64,000 nucleotides of DNA from Conus ventricosus (lineage: Eukaryota; Mollusca; Gastropoda; Neogastropoda; Conidae), in NCBI GenBank assembly GCA_018398815.1, contig CM031622.1, forward strand, positions 14,061,313 to 14,125,312. Direction: 5' to 3'. Positions 1 through 13,648 of the stretch are shown one piece after another. The translations under genes and the position numbers were made by a program. Under the pieces are notes generated by a model, which was not told the origin of the DNA, made no database searches, and saw only the letters and a program-made list of their open reading frames with translations. Numbering within the stretch: position 1 is the first letter of the stretch; every line of letters begins with the position of its first letter.

Positions 1-504
1 AAGTCCGACTGCCTTTCTGTCCCATCAGAAGCCCTCCCCTTCAAAGACCAGCCATCCAGTCATTCATTCAGAACATTAACAGGAAAATATTTTTGAACAT
101 TAACAGGAAAGGCTATTCTTTAACAAGAGCTACGACTCCTGAGCTGTCTTGAAAATATTCCACTGGAGAAGCCCTTGGAACTTACAAGATGAATATGACC
201 TTTTCCTTTTCATATCAAGCCATTATGTTTCTTCCATGGGGGTTAGGGGTTGGGATGGGATGGTTGTGGGGCTATTCATTAAATGGTAAACAAATTCACA
301 AAACTTTTAAGACACAAGTGGACTCATTTCCAAACTTAACATACCAAAGACTACTGCTGAGTCACTCTAAAATATATCTTTGTTAAAAACGTTACCTTAT
401 TTTCAGCGTAAGGGCTATCCATTTTGATCAATAAAAGAAGAATTCACTCAACAATTCGTACCCCCTGTGTCTGGAACTTATTGCTAGAGCCTGAGCACCA
501 GCTA

Positions 505-545
505 ATGAGGTCGGCTGGGCTATAAGCAACATTATCTTACCTAAC
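505..545 (+). repeat. Retroposon-tail repeat, copy 1
   Basis: Contains GGTCGGCTGGGCTATAAGCA followed by ACATTATCTTACC. The same block occurs at 24530-24565 (-), 24905-24960 (-) and 30885-30935 (+). Presumed 3' end of a LINE or SINE. Confidence 0.55.
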
Positions 546-2519
546 TACCAGCTAATGAGATCGACAGAACAGTGGGATGCTGGGCAAGGATTTTGCTTTG
601 CTTTTTTTCCCTTTCTTTTTACCATTTCCAGGAGGAAGACGTTCTGCGGATATTTAACTTCTACAAATTTCCATTCAAAGTTTCATGAACTGCATTTATA
701 TACAAGCTAATGTATGTCACTGAACACATGAATGAAATCTCTGTATGCTTTACCTACATTATCTAATTTACGATGACTCTGCGCTTTATTAACCGACACG
801 GACTTTCAAAATGAAGATCTACATTAGCAATGAAGGTTATATGCAAATGCCTGGACGTTATACTGGAAGAACATAAAGGGAAACAATTCAGTCATCAATT
901 TCACCTGCACCTACTCCGAACATGAGCTTGCTATAAATCAGTTTGGATTGGAACTTTTCTTATTTTCCTTCTGGAGGACAAGCAAATATCACATTTTTTC
1001 TTTCCTGTCTGTCTTTTTTGAGGGAACATGTATAAACCAGTTCCAGTTTTTGATGACTTTGAAGGCTTTAAAAAGGAAGAAACATCGAACATTAGCAAAT
1101 GCCCTCCCCCTCTCCGACTCGATGTCACAAATTCGCATCCCATGAACAGAGTGGCATTTCTGTTTGTATTGCGCTAGTAATCAATGTAATCAAAACAAAA
1201 GAGGGCTGCTAGACTGTGATTTTACTAAAACTGGTACATCAATTTCTTCACACGTTTCCACACCTTTTAATGATTGTATGAGCCCTAATTTTTGCCAGGT
1301 TCTCATTGGTGGTAATAACAAAGCCGGCATCTAGACTCATACATAGCTAACTTGATGAATAGAACAAAAGAAACAAAACGGCTTGCCATGGACATGGTAG
1401 CAGGGATGGATCACTCTATAAGCGAGATAATTGTGGGATAAGGTTTCAGGTTTGGGGGGAGGTTGTTTGTTTTCTTGTTTTTTTTGGGGGGAGGGGGTCT
1501 GGAGTGGCTAAAAAGTTGTTGACCCAGGTGGGGAGAATGAGAGGGGGGGGGGGGGGGGGGGGGTGGAGGCAAGAAGCATACTATACTCTTTTTCACCGAG
1601 TTTCACCTTTGTCCAAACAAAGTCAGGCCTGTGGCACCAATGGGCTGCAGAAGTCGGTCTCCCTCATCAAACAGTACAATCACCAAACTTTCTGGGGAAT
1701 GGCAAGGTGGCAGTGTGGAATGGGTGTGGGCAGAAGGTAGTGCATAATTTACACATCATCTACAATATCTATCAATGATGTGTTTCTATGAACAATTTCA
1801 TATGCATGCGCAGGCTGGCATTGCATGCCCTCAGAAACACTAAAAAGAATCAGAACTTTCAAAACTTCATACACTCAACGTTTCCTGTCAGCGAGTATGT
1901 CCCAAGCATATTGTTCGACTCTTAACACCTATTGTACCTACCTATCAACACCTACCAATCCAATACCTATTGTACCTACCAATGCCTCAAGTGCTTTCCA
2001 CTCGTCTTCTCTCCACCCCCCCCCCCCCCTCCCTCTCTCTCTCTCATATACACACACAAATATTACCAAGACATGACTTTGGACGTTTACAATTGATAAT
2101 AGCCTTTGAAACATCAATAATACATTCCTTTGTTAATCAGTATGTATACAAAAGCCAAGTGTTCAATAAAATTTTAATCATAGTTTGGACCAATTAACAT
2201 TTTTTAAAAACTTTTTCTGTAGTTTTTTCCTTGGTTGTGAAAAAACAACCGACTAAAGTATCACTACAGATTTTAACACTAATTTCAAGCAACTCCGCCG
2301 AAAACATGGTCCAACAAATTACAAGGCAATCATGTTAACAAAAGCCAAGTGTTACATGAAACTCCGATTTGTCTTGTAATTTGTGTCTGGTCTTGTAAAT
2401 TGTTTGTCCACATCAACCGACGAAGTTACCTAAAATCACTTTCAAAATTTGTTTGAATTTCCTCCTGCAGTCGTCTCCCTTTGAACCTATCATTAAAAGG
2501 TGTCAAACGAAGCCCACAG

Positions 2520-2610
2520 ACGCATTACTAATCAGAGTACTTATACAGCGCCCATCCTTGGTTTGAGACCAAGCTCTAGATGCTTTACAATCTACGCTTT
2601 TCTCTATACA
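2520..2610. repeat. Dispersed-repeat motif (TACAGCGCCCATCC type)
   Basis: The stretch TATACAGCGCCCATCCTTGG with GAGACCAAGCTCTAGATG and CTTTACAA resembles a widespread invertebrate short-repeat tail, as I recall the family. No second copy was found in this window, so support is weak. Confidence 0.3.
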
Positions 2611-4189
2611 ACAGGCTGCCTACCTGGGAAGAGCCAACTGAAGAGATGCCCGTTAGTGCTACATTCATTTGTTTTCTACATCATTCAGATAGCAAGTCTT
2701 TGGGCTTGAAGGGTGGAGCAATCATGTTTCAAGCTCTGGCCAGACCTGAATGATAAATTGCAAGCAGGCAGTTGGCAGATTAGAACATTAATCTATTCAC
2801 GTAATCTTCCCCTACCAGCACTACTCAAGATGTCCAATCAGAATCACTTTCTGGGATCTGAAACAGATAAGCCAGGCAAGGCTTACTTCCCTTCCAAGCC
2901 GGCAATTGTTATTACTGATGTCAATTCAATTTTGAGTTCAATCATCCAAAGTATTCAGTAGTTCAAATAAGCAGAAAAATGAACATACACGAATTGCACA
3001 TGCAAAGCAGAAGTGCATGCGACCACATAAAATCAGGTCATAAGGAAAAAACATGTTTTAATCAAGTGTGAGCCGCTGTGAGACATTTTGAAAGTATGCT
3101 ACTTCCGTAAAGCGAAGATTGGTTACACTTCGTGTCAACTGGGCTGAACATAAAGTTTAATGGCAAGTATCAGTGATAATATTAAAGCATTTTTGTTTTA
3201 TTGTTTAGGTCCAACAACAGCCCAAACTATAATATTCTGTATTGATGTCACAGTGACTTTGATGTCTTCAAATGGAAGCATTCATGCAGAGTATGCATGC
3301 ATAAAAGGCAGGTATACACATATCCTTACAATGTGTCTTCTTGTAGCTGAAAATCTGCAGTTTGTGGTATGTCTGAACACTGTCGTTACACAGTAAATAT
3401 GTTGTATGTCTGCAGGCTGCCAAAGATCTTACAATTACAAAGGCTTGGGTACTCTTTCAGAAAAAAGTCTTCCTAGAAAATGAATTTGCTTCTGATGATT
3501 GAAAATATGGACTTCTTCACCCCAACACCCTAAAATTGCTGTTGGAGTACTTTTCAACAAAAACGAGAGTATTTTCTACAAAGGATGTGCACAAATCTAA
3601 CAACATTTTGTAAAAACTAAAGTGTGGATAGGCGGGTGGGCGAGTTTAGGATTTTTGTAAATGCTGAGTGGATGGTCAGAGGGTGGGTCATTGTCATCTG
3701 CCATCACACATCAGAGAGGAGAGGGAAGGTATACCTGATATTGCAGCAAGAAAAAAGAACAAAACAAAAAAAAAAGAAAAGAAAAAAGGGGGGGTCCTCA
3801 GACACAAATTACTTTCAAACTTATTTGAACAGCAAACTCTGGCACGAATTCATTCCCTCTCAGAAGTCTCTTCTAATATATCACTTTTATCAAGAGCTGT
3901 TGTCACCGCTATTATTCCTAAGTATCGCCATTTTGATGAAGAAGCAGACATAGCCAGATGCAATTTTAGAGTTGTCGGTCTTTGGTCAAAACACACCAAG
4001 ACACCACTATGGTTAAGCTCCGCTAATGTAATTACCATTTCTAGATTTTCTTCCGAGGTTTTTTTTTTTTTGCCCTTCTCTCTCTCTCTCTCTTTTTTTA
4101 GGCTCTTCATAGTCCTGCATCCTCATAGTTTCCCCAAATGTGTGCAAAATACAGTGAAATCATTTGGGTAAACAGACCTGATCATGTTG

Positions 4190-4513
4190 CAAAGCGAGAC
4201 GACTGCAGGCGGAAATCTAAACAAATCTTAAATAAATGTTAGCGAACCGCCCAGAGAACGTGGACAAACGAGTCACAAGACAAAACACAACGTGTTTCGA
4301 CCTCTTAGGTCTTCGTCGGGTGATAAATAAACGAATAAAACAACGAAAATTCACTTAGCTTTGATCGCTTCAGATCGCTTAGGGTTCGTTGTTTTATTTG
4401 TTTATTTATCACCCGACGAAGACCTAAGAGGTCGAAACGCGTTGTGTTTTGTCTTGTGACTCGTTTGTCCACGTTCTCTGGGCGGTTCGCTAACATTTAT
4501 TTAAGATTTGTTT
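4190..4513. mobile_element. Foldback (inverted-repeat) element with 15-bp target duplication
   Basis: Two 132-bp arms, 4216-4347 and 4385-4516, are inverted copies with only two mismatches, around a 37-nt spacer. Both mismatches look like CpG transitions. The 15-mer AGACCTGATCATGTT occurs at 4174-4188 and again at 4514-4528, as expected of a target-site duplication overlapping the arm end by 3 nt. About 27 unpaired bases lie between the left duplication and the left arm. The arm core (GACCTAAGAGGTCGAAACG) recurs in diverged form at 47745 and 56085. No ORF of interest. Mechanism unknown. Confidence 0.75.
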
Positions 4514-5416
4514 AGACCTGATCATGTTATTTGTCGCAATCATTCCATCTCTGAAAATACTAGTTCTTTTCATACATGTAACATCTTCCTTCCACAAGTT
4601 TCTGCACATATTTTGTGGCTCCTGTTACTAGTAACTATACACTGGTGTTTTTCAGGAAAAGGTTTTAGGGCTTATGTCAGCATTTCCAAGGATGGATAGT
4701 TGGCCTGTAGGGCAGTTTTTTTTCTGACCTGGATCAACCTGGCGACACAAACGCAATTCAAACCTGAAAGTCATTCAATCATTTTGTACTGCCAGGAGCA
4801 AATATTACTGTCCACGAAAATCCAACAACTTTTTTTTTTCCCCAAAGAAGTCCTGTCACCATTTTATTTTTTATTTTTAAAAGAAGTCCTGTCACCAATT
4901 TAAAGCATAGGGTAATCTTGTGATTTTCGTCACAAAAACAGACAAACTATCGTCCACATTTCTGACCAAAACCCGAGAAGCAAACATTTTCAGCACTTTC
5001 AATGGTTTACTTACAAGCTAAGCAAATAATCCCTAACCTTATAATAATGGTATGAGACATACTACGAGGAGATTGAGCATAGTGTTATCTCCACTAAACA
5101 CAGAGTCAAAACTTACCTTACTCAACCACTGAAAATGCAGTAGCCGACAGGCCCAATCATCCTATGGGTATTAAATTCCTTGACCTATAAGAAAGTAAAT
5201 CAGTGCGAATATCCAAACACAATGAAGGCAATTTAATCCAGAAAGTAATGAAAATGCAGAAAAGACAGTATTCATGAATGTCTCCACACACACACAGACA
5301 CACACACACACACACACACACCAGCATAATCACTCATCAAGCAGACAGTGAAACAGAAGCTTTCACCAACATTCAGAACACAAACACCAGTAAGTATGCT
5401 TAGTTACACTTTTTTT

Positions 5417-5422
5417 TTTATT
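5417..5422 (-). terminator. Candidate polyadenylation signal AATAAA
   Basis: The minus strand reads CCCAAATAAA followed by an A run. About 20-30 nt downstream it is GT-rich (GGTGTTTGTGTTC), as expected of a cleavage-site downstream element. It lies 1.5 kb beyond the exon 5 stop. Confidence 0.4.
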
Positions 5423-6909
5423 TGGGAATAACAGAACAAAGTTCTAGCATCCCCCCTTGGGCATGAGCTTGCCAGCATCCTGTCGAGTAGTGTTGAGGTT
5501 CCAGTTCCACTCTAAAATAATTTTTCACACAATGACGAGTCCCCTTGATTCCGTTCCACTACTTTTCTTTTGAAGTCTTGTAGTCCACTAATCACAATCA
5601 CTGAATCAGCAACACTTTTTAAAAGTTCAACAGTATGAAGTAAGGATATACAGTGAATCGGAACAGTCTTCTTATTTAGTTTTTTTTTAGGTTTCTGTTT
5701 GTTTGTTTGTTTTGCTTTTGTTTTCTTGGAAAAGTCTATCCCATACAACAGCCAGTTTCAGCAAACATTGGCCTGTAACAAAAAGAAAGCAGCGGCCAAG
5801 TAAGATCACATGTACACTCAACATTTTTTGAAGTCCGTTGGAAAATCAGTTGACTGCAATCAAGTATATTCTAGTTCAATGTAAATGTCTCAAATGAAAA
5901 AAAAAAAAAAAAGACAAAAAAAACTGCACCATTATTCACCAGATGGTCGCCAAGTGTCTAGAAAGCGTCTGTAAATGTTTAGTTTTAGTTTTTTTTTGTA
6001 AAAAAAAAAAAAAAAAGAAAAAAAAAGGTAGAAGTCAACAAGTTGAAAAATCACTGAAAGATCCTCGGAAAAGGTCTTTAAAACATGGTGGAAGTCTGGT
6101 CTTTCGCATTTTGGAGAACTGTCCGTACACACTTGTGCACGCCAAAGAAACAGGTCTTGTGAACCACGGCCCCACACAATGAGGCATCATGCAGTATTCC
6201 ACACAGTAACACTATAGTAACAGATGCAAATGAACTTTCGGTTTACTGGTTTGTCTTGTTTTTTTCTTTATCTGAACTTTATGCTGTTTTTATTTTCTGT
6301 ACTTGTCTCAGCAATACACCCACGGTTAATGTAATATAAAAGGCTAAGCTCTCTCATCACCAAGTCTCCGAAAAGACACCACAAGGGAAGGGAAAAGATT
6401 GATGAGGGGGAGTGTGGGGGGCACAGGGCAGGATGATGATCCACTACATCTGTAGTATACTTGACACAATCCACACACAATGGTTGGTAATGACAGCGCC
6501 ACAGCTGGGACAGCCGTTTCCTTTTTCTTTCCTGCTGGAGGCAGTCCACAAAGCAGACTCTGCAGAATGAAATCAGATACCAAGCCATGAATCATAGAAC
6601 TGGAACGGCGGGGGACAGGGCTCAAGAAAAGGAAGAAAAAAGTAATCAATTGACGTCCAAGTCTAAACAAGATAGCCCGCTACAAGAACTCTACATTTTC
6701 AAGAGAAGAAAATTTACAATTTAGAGAGGAGGGGGAGGGGGAGGAGAAAATCCGAAACCCACAAAAAAAAGTTCCACAGAAGCGAGAGCAAGTTGATGAA
6801 GAAGAAATGGGAGGTTTGTGCCATCTGCACGGAGCACAAAACCCTGAGGGACAGCTGGTGGCATATCGAGTTCTTCCCAGCGTGCACAATGCTGCCCTGC
6901 AGCACCGCT
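5417..6909 (-). other. YTHDF: Probable YTHDF 3' UTR
   Basis: Sequence between the exon 5 stop codon and the best poly(A) signal on the minus strand. It includes an A15 run (5897-5912) and a mixed A/T stretch near 5990-6027 with no repeat signature. A second AATAAA at about 6288-6293 (minus) could end a shorter form, but it lacks a GT-rich downstream element. Confidence 0.45.
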
Positions 6910-6939
6910 TTAGTTGTGACGACCTCCACGACGACTGTC
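6910..6939 (-). CDS. YTHDF: YTHDF terminal coding exon 5 (RGG tail)
   Basis: After the acceptor TTTCTGGTTGCAG the minus strand reads DSRRGGRHN then TAA, in the phase left by exon 4. This extends the RSQRGGR end of exon 4 into an RGG-type tail. Vertebrate YTHDF genes also put their last few residues (ERQGRGK-like) on a separate final exon. The 13-kb distance makes this less certain than exons 1-4. Confidence 0.65.
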   Translation of the reverse strand, partial: DSRRGGRHN

Positions 6940-9580
6940 CTGCAACCAGAAAGCATTTTGTATAGGAATAATGCATCTTGACAAAGTATGATTTCACTTC
7001 CATCCAAATTTCTGCATACCTGCTTTTAACAAATTTCACCTCCCACCCAAACAAGCTTGTATTTGAAATCAATAAATAAGAGGAAAAGGTGCATATATAG
7101 GAAGCCTTATTTTATAAGCACACTCCCTGAGCGAAGAAGTTCAATATTGAATAAATGTATTAGTCTTTTGCTAGCTGGTCTCCAGATTCAAAGTGCTTTG
7201 AGTGACCAAAGGAGTATGCTCATACTAACACCCAACCACTTTCTTGAGGCCACTCAAAGTCTTTGGTGTCATCTTGTACAGGTGGCTGTGCTCACACTGG
7301 TTTTGCGACTGAGCAACTGTGTCGTCAGTGTGGGAAGGGGTTGGGTGTGTGTGTGTGTATGTGTGTGTGTGAAGGGGATGTCTTGCCTATGTTGGATCAG
7401 AACAGACACCAAAGACCACCAAAGTGATAAGCAGCAGCAGCAGTCAAGCACAATGCCTCCTCCAATGGGTTGCCTTATTAATTCCTTGTTGACTGCAGTG
7501 ATGGAGATGAGACGGACAAGACAAACCGAAGTGCGGCTGTGTGTGGTGGTGCCAGCATGAGTGCCTGGTGTGTAATGCCACTGGTGGCACTGATGAGACA
7601 GCAACTCTCACACCCATCCCATCCCCCTCTCCCTGAAAAGAAGGGAAGAGGAGTGGTTCATAGCCTGAAGTTCTCTCTTTGTCTTGTTTTGGAGCTGAAC
7701 AATCTGTAAGTTCAATGGGGACTGGGACGTAGGAACCAGATCTGACAGGCATCTTGGAATGGAAAAAGGTCATAGCAAAGTGTATATGCTGTACTCTTTT
7801 TTCCTCTTAAAACATTGTTGTAACTCTATGATATTCAGTTCATGAGAGAGAGATGGAGCAAGTCCAGACATTCCCAGACAATCTACCTGCCCCCCCCCCA
7901 AATTTCTACTGGCCATAAAGTAAAAAACCCCAAATGTCTACTAGCCATCCCAAAGTAGAGTCAAAGTTAATAAAAACAACTACAGACGTTGCAATGACCA
8001 GCAGACATAATTCAACCATTCACTTCTTGCAAACATGTGGTTGAAGCAAGGCTTGAGAACAAGAAATTAGGCTTAAAACATACTATGAACGTTTATTCTT
8101 CCACCATTCATACAGAATAAGAAGGGGGAAAAAAAGTTTCTGTACACACATCTGAGAAAGGAAATTCAAGAATAAACTGTCATGTTTCTCTCAGTCTCAA
8201 TACTCTCATACACACATTCCTGGGCCAATATATATAAATATAACAACACCTCCATGTTGTTCTCAGTCTTGCGCTTGCTCTCTCCCTGATCACCATGCGC
8301 ACATTCCAAAAATAATCAAATTCACACCTATATTAAAAATATAAAAAAGGACGAAGCACAATGCCTTCATGCTGCTGAAACCTTCGTTAAAATATGCTTT
8401 GTCTCAGTGAGACTGAAGCTGCTGACACACGAGCCTCCCCGCCCGTACGGTTGAGACGAAACGTTTGAACCTGTGCGGTCCGACCAGTCAGTGTCGAACG
8501 GACGGAGTGCTTCACGAAACGTTTGAACCTGTGCGGTCCGACCTATACGCGAGTTTTAAACCCTTCGAGTTTGATCCCACATGCCGCTTCAAAGGACTGT
8601 ACAATTGAATACGAAGCTTTTTCTCGAATATTTAGATTCCTATATTTTTTTGAGTTGACATTCCAAAGCACATGATGGCCTTGGTACGATTCAATCAAAT
8701 GTTTGGTCTCCGAATCGGACAGTCTGATCGCCTTGCTGGACGACGCCATTTTTTCCGTTGTCATGGGTGTTCGCTCAATGCTGAGCGTTGATTGGTTGGA
8801 GGATTCTAGCTGTCCGTTTCGAATAGATCACGGTGTATCTCGAACGGTCGGGTCGAACTGGATGCCGAAGTCCGTTTGAGACGTACGTTTACTATGACAG
8901 ACGCTCCGTTTGGGATCGGGTTCGACCGGTACGTCCGAAGCGTACGGGCGGGGAGGCTCGTGTGTCAGCCTCTTTAGAGACACTGCTCTGAAGAGGTTTC
9001 TTTTGATAAGAACTGGAGACTGGGGATGGGGAATCGGGATTTGAAGCTGTGAAAAGAGACAAAAGAGGGGAGGAAGGAAACCTGTCCAGTCACTATTTCA
9101 CCGACACTCACACGGTCAAAAACTGTGGTCTGCTGGCCAGTGAAGAGAGCATTTCTACTTGTCCTCCATATGGTTTCACTGTCCCGGACAACAGGACAGA
9201 GGGGTGTTGTGAACTCTGATGGAGGCGGGGTCTGGGCTATCATGGTATCAAATCAAGCACACTTGTTCTTATCTGCTGCTTTTGAAGGCCTGTTACTGTT
9301 GATGTAAACAAAAGCTTTACTTGGGAATCTCTGCTGCCCCATAATCTCCTGGCTTTAGTCTGTATATGTTTACATTTTTAATGGAATTTTCCAAAAGCTA
9401 TTACAAATCATGATATGCATAATAACCACAAACTGGACAAGGAGCACACATGTATGCACTGTCTGTATAAGGTTACGGCGTATGTGCAGAAGAAAGACTG
9501 TACACAAAAGTCATCCAAAAATTGTGCAAGTCTCTTTATGAGCACAGGCTTGATAAGCAGCTAGTGAGGATGGAAGGGGT

Positions 9581-9617
<37 letters not shown>

Positions 9618-9710
9618 CTCACCCTTGTGTAACTATACTGAGACAAATTTAAAGATATAAAATAAGAAGGTTAATCACAAGGGGTAAGAGAGGGAGGGGG
9701 AGGGCACATG

Positions 9711-9758
<48 letters not shown>

Positions 9759-9889
9759 GTGTGTGCGTCTGTGTGAAAGTTTCAGTCCCGAAAGAGAGGA
9801 AGGGGGAAGAGAAACAGAGGGAGGCAGGGAGGGTGGCAAAGAGAGAGGGAAAGAGAGAGAGAGAGAGGGGGAGAGAGAGGGAGACTCAG

Positions 9890-9931
<42 letters not shown>

Positions 9932-10359
9932 AGAGAGGCAGGCAAAACAGAAAAGTGTGAGTCACTGAGTGTGAGCATGAGGAGAGAGGTATCAAAAGAT
10001 ACTAACATTTTCAAGGAAGAGACAGAAAAATAGGAGAGACTGGCTGAGAGGGACCCCCCCCCCCCCCCTTCTCTCTCTCTCCCCCACTCACACACTGACA
10101 CATACACAAACAGACTGGGTGGAGAGTGGGGGTGAGTGGGAAGAGGAACATGATTTGCCAACAAGTAGGTCAATGGAACAAATGAAGGACAGCTGTGTAT
10201 TTTGTTTTCCTTTTCTTTTCTTTGTTGCTCTCAACCCCCTATCCTGGCTCAGACAACAATAAGAACCTTGTTGGAGTTTGCGTATTCACTGTGCATGCAT
10301 GTCTGTGTGGGTTGGTGAAAACTGCCAGCATGACGTGTAAGTACCATAACATTAACACA

Positions 10360-10444
<85 letters not shown>

Positions 10445-13400
10445 TCCGTGCATGCATGCGTGTGTGAGAGGGCAAAATGTGACTATAGATCTGTATGTAC
10501 TGTGTGTAAGTGTATACTCTATACATGCGTGCGTGCATGCATGCGCGTGTGTGTGTACGCATGTGCATAAATTTCATGTGCATGTCCCACAGAGAAAAGT
10601 AACAATAACAATTAACAGATGATGAAGAAAATAAACAGGACCAAAAAAAAAAAAAAAAATCAACAATTAAAAAAAAAATCAAGTTTACTTGTAAACACCA
10701 ACTTCAACTCTTGAAAATCAAACTGATCCTCTGTCAAAAAATCCAAGTCATTTGAGAATCTCTGGAAGTCCACTTCTTCACAAGAAATAACCTCTCTCTC
10801 TACAACAAACATTCATTTGGGTGTTTGCAGGCAAGATATCGTGGGAATGCCAATCAGTGCACCAGTGAAAGGGTAAAATGATGCTATCCAAATTTATCGG
10901 GTAAAATGATGCAATCCAAATTTATCAACAACGACCTGAATTAGAGATGTGTATCATTTCACTCTGTACTCCTTTCACTCTCCTGGACTTGTCAAGAACA
11001 CACAAAAAACCCACACACGGAGGAGTTCAGGCAGAACATTTTTTCATTCATGAAAGGTCCACCAGAGGAATTCTTCCAGCCCATAACAACTGAGCTTCCT
11101 TTTCACTACTTCCATCACATGTTCTGAATCGGGCGCCTCACTCAGCTGAAAATTACTGGCCCGTCCGACGAAACAAGAAATGTCATAACGCTGTTTGAAT
11201 AGAGTGCATGTTATTTTTCTCCGCAGAAGGCAAGCCTGCGAGCATGACGATGCCAAGGGAGACAATTTGTAGGTTTTGGTTGTATAATCATGTTAACAGC
11301 AATGTTAAAAAAGAATAGCCCCGTCTTCTTTTAGCCGACTCTGAAAATGCCGGTTTAAATATATGGAAATATGTTAAATTGTTATTCTAGTTTCTGACAA
11401 TCATCATCCAGTCATCCACAGGGACTGATGGCTTAGTCAATGAGAACATTTTCCACAACCCTGATTAATGAGGGTGTTAATTCTCAGACCAGATAGTCTT
11501 GGAATGTGTGTAAAATCAGGTCAAACTGAGGCTTTGTATTGGTGATCATCTAAACCTGCTTGCAGTTTTTTTTTCTCTTCTGAGGGCACTGCTATGAATC
11601 AGGAACAGATGGCAAGAGTAACCCGATGTTAATACCAAAAACTGGACGTGAAAGACAAGGAGAAACCCTTACAGGATCATCCTGCTCGTCTCTTTGCCAT
11701 GAAAATTAAAACACACACACTCACACACACACATACATATACACACAGCTGAGCACTGCAGACTAGAACTAGAAGCCCAAGATAATCCTATGGATGTCTC
11801 AATACTGCATTCGTCCCCAAAACTTGGCCAAAACAAAACTATCAAATTAGCTCTACCTTGCATACGTTTCATATGGTACCTAATATTAACTCCAAAACCA
11901 ACACTATTAGTGTAGTTTACGCTCGGCTATCGAACAGTTATCCAGCTCTATCTCAGGCTTAAAACCAACAACACAAATCATGAAAAATGCAAAAAGGAGT
12001 GCCAAGATCAATGAACGGAAGCTAAAGACAAACCGATTGCAGGCCACAAAACAATGTAGTGTAACAGAAATAGGGAGCTTGTAGTTTGCACTACATGATA
12101 CACTCCTACTCCTATAGGTCTGTGACTTGCCACTTCCACGGTTCAGCTGATTTTTTCCCACATTATATCAAACACGTTTTGCTGCTGTAACACATTTTGC
12201 TGCTGTTTCCAGACATTATATCAAACACATTTTGCAGCTGTTTCCAGACATTATATCAAACACGTTTTGCTGCCGTTTCCAGATACTATATCAAACACGT
12301 TTTCCTGCTGTTTCCAGACATTATATCAAACACGTTTTGCTGTGATGAAACAACAACCAGGTCAGCTCTTCGACCTGCAGAGGCTCCAGGCCAAGATGTG
12401 AAGGTGAAAGAGGAGTCAATGCCTAACCTTTTGTTTGCCTATGACTACACACTCAACACTGCCACAGACACACACATACGTAGCACAGCAGGAACCCCTT
12501 TTCCACTTAGTTATTGCGACAACTTTGGGCTCACGATCAGTACTAACCCCTTTTCCACTTAGTACTTATTGCGACAACTTTGGGCTCACGATCAGTACTA
12601 ACCACTTTTCCACTTAGTTATTGTGACAACTTTGGGCTCACAATCAGTACTAACCCCTTTTCCACTTAGTTATTACGACAACTTTGGGCTCACAATCAGA
12701 ACTAACCACTTTTCCACTTAGTTATTGTGACAACTTTGGGCTCACAATCAGTACTAACCACTTTTCCACTTAGTTATTGTGACAACTTTGGGCTCATGAT
12801 CAGTACTAACCACTTTTCCACTTAGTTATTGTGACAACTTTGGGCTCACGATCAGTACTAAGAAAGAGGCATGGGTGAAACCTACAAAACTTGGTTCGAC
12901 TGAAATAAGGCTGGGGTCCAGGGCCGCCTAGGCCCTGGCGGGGTACAGGGGCAGCGCCCCGTTAGGGAGTCCTGGGAGGAAAAGCCCCCCCCCCCCCCCC
13001 CCCCCCCCCCCAGACGAAATTGAATTTTAAAATTTTTTTTAGGCCAATTTCATTGGCTCTACTGCACCAGAAAAGGCTTAATTGTAACATGATTTCTGCA
13101 GTAAAAAGCTTCACTGTAACATGCTTTTTTGAGTTACTGTTATACTTTAGGTTCGATTAATTCATTTAAATGGATAAAAATTATTTTTTATGGCTTATCG
13201 TACAAGCTCAGAAAAGTTAAAGTCTAAAAGTGTAGAAATAAATCAGAATATAAAAACTCAAAATGGGAAATTTTTTCTCGCCCAATCTAAACTGATCAAA
13301 CATTTCAAAAATCAACCAAATTTCCCTCACAAATTGTTTAAAATGGTCACTTTACTATCTAAATCAAGACTGTGTTCAAAGGCAGAATCATCTGGGTGAT

Positions 13401-13598
13401 CAGAATTATCTGGGTGATCAGCATGGCTTCGATGTTTCTTTTTTTCCATTCGTCCAGTAACCGATCCTTTTTGAGCAAACGATACAGAAAACGATACAGA
13501 AACATGTGCCGGCCACATTCATTTTCTTGCACCACTATTCATTGCCGTCGTCATCAGTTTCGTTAGGCATAGCCATCTCCTCTGTTTTTTTCTTTTTT

Positions 13599-13648
<50 letters not shown>

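Larger units (their letters stand above)
1..4173. other. Sequence downstream of YTHDF, no gene recognised
   Basis: AT-rich intergenic sequence. It includes a retroposon-tail match near 505-540, a G18 run at 1543-1561, a C14 run at 2017-2030, CT runs and a dispersed-repeat motif near 2530-2600. No open frame here looks coding; the longest (3668-4171) runs through A/T-rich low-complexity sequence. Confidence 0.5.

Noticed and set aside
3624..4171. Frames of 109-167 codons
   Set aside because: They run through poly(A), CT and T runs; compositional artefact.
4400..4445. Hammerhead-ribozyme-like core (CCGACGA, a GACC/GGTC stem, then GAAA) in the foldback arm; similar CTGAAGA...GAAA at 56088
   Set aside because: An extra A lies between the CUGANGA-like box and stem II, the conserved U is C in the foldback copies, and no stem I/III partner or UH cleavage site could be placed.
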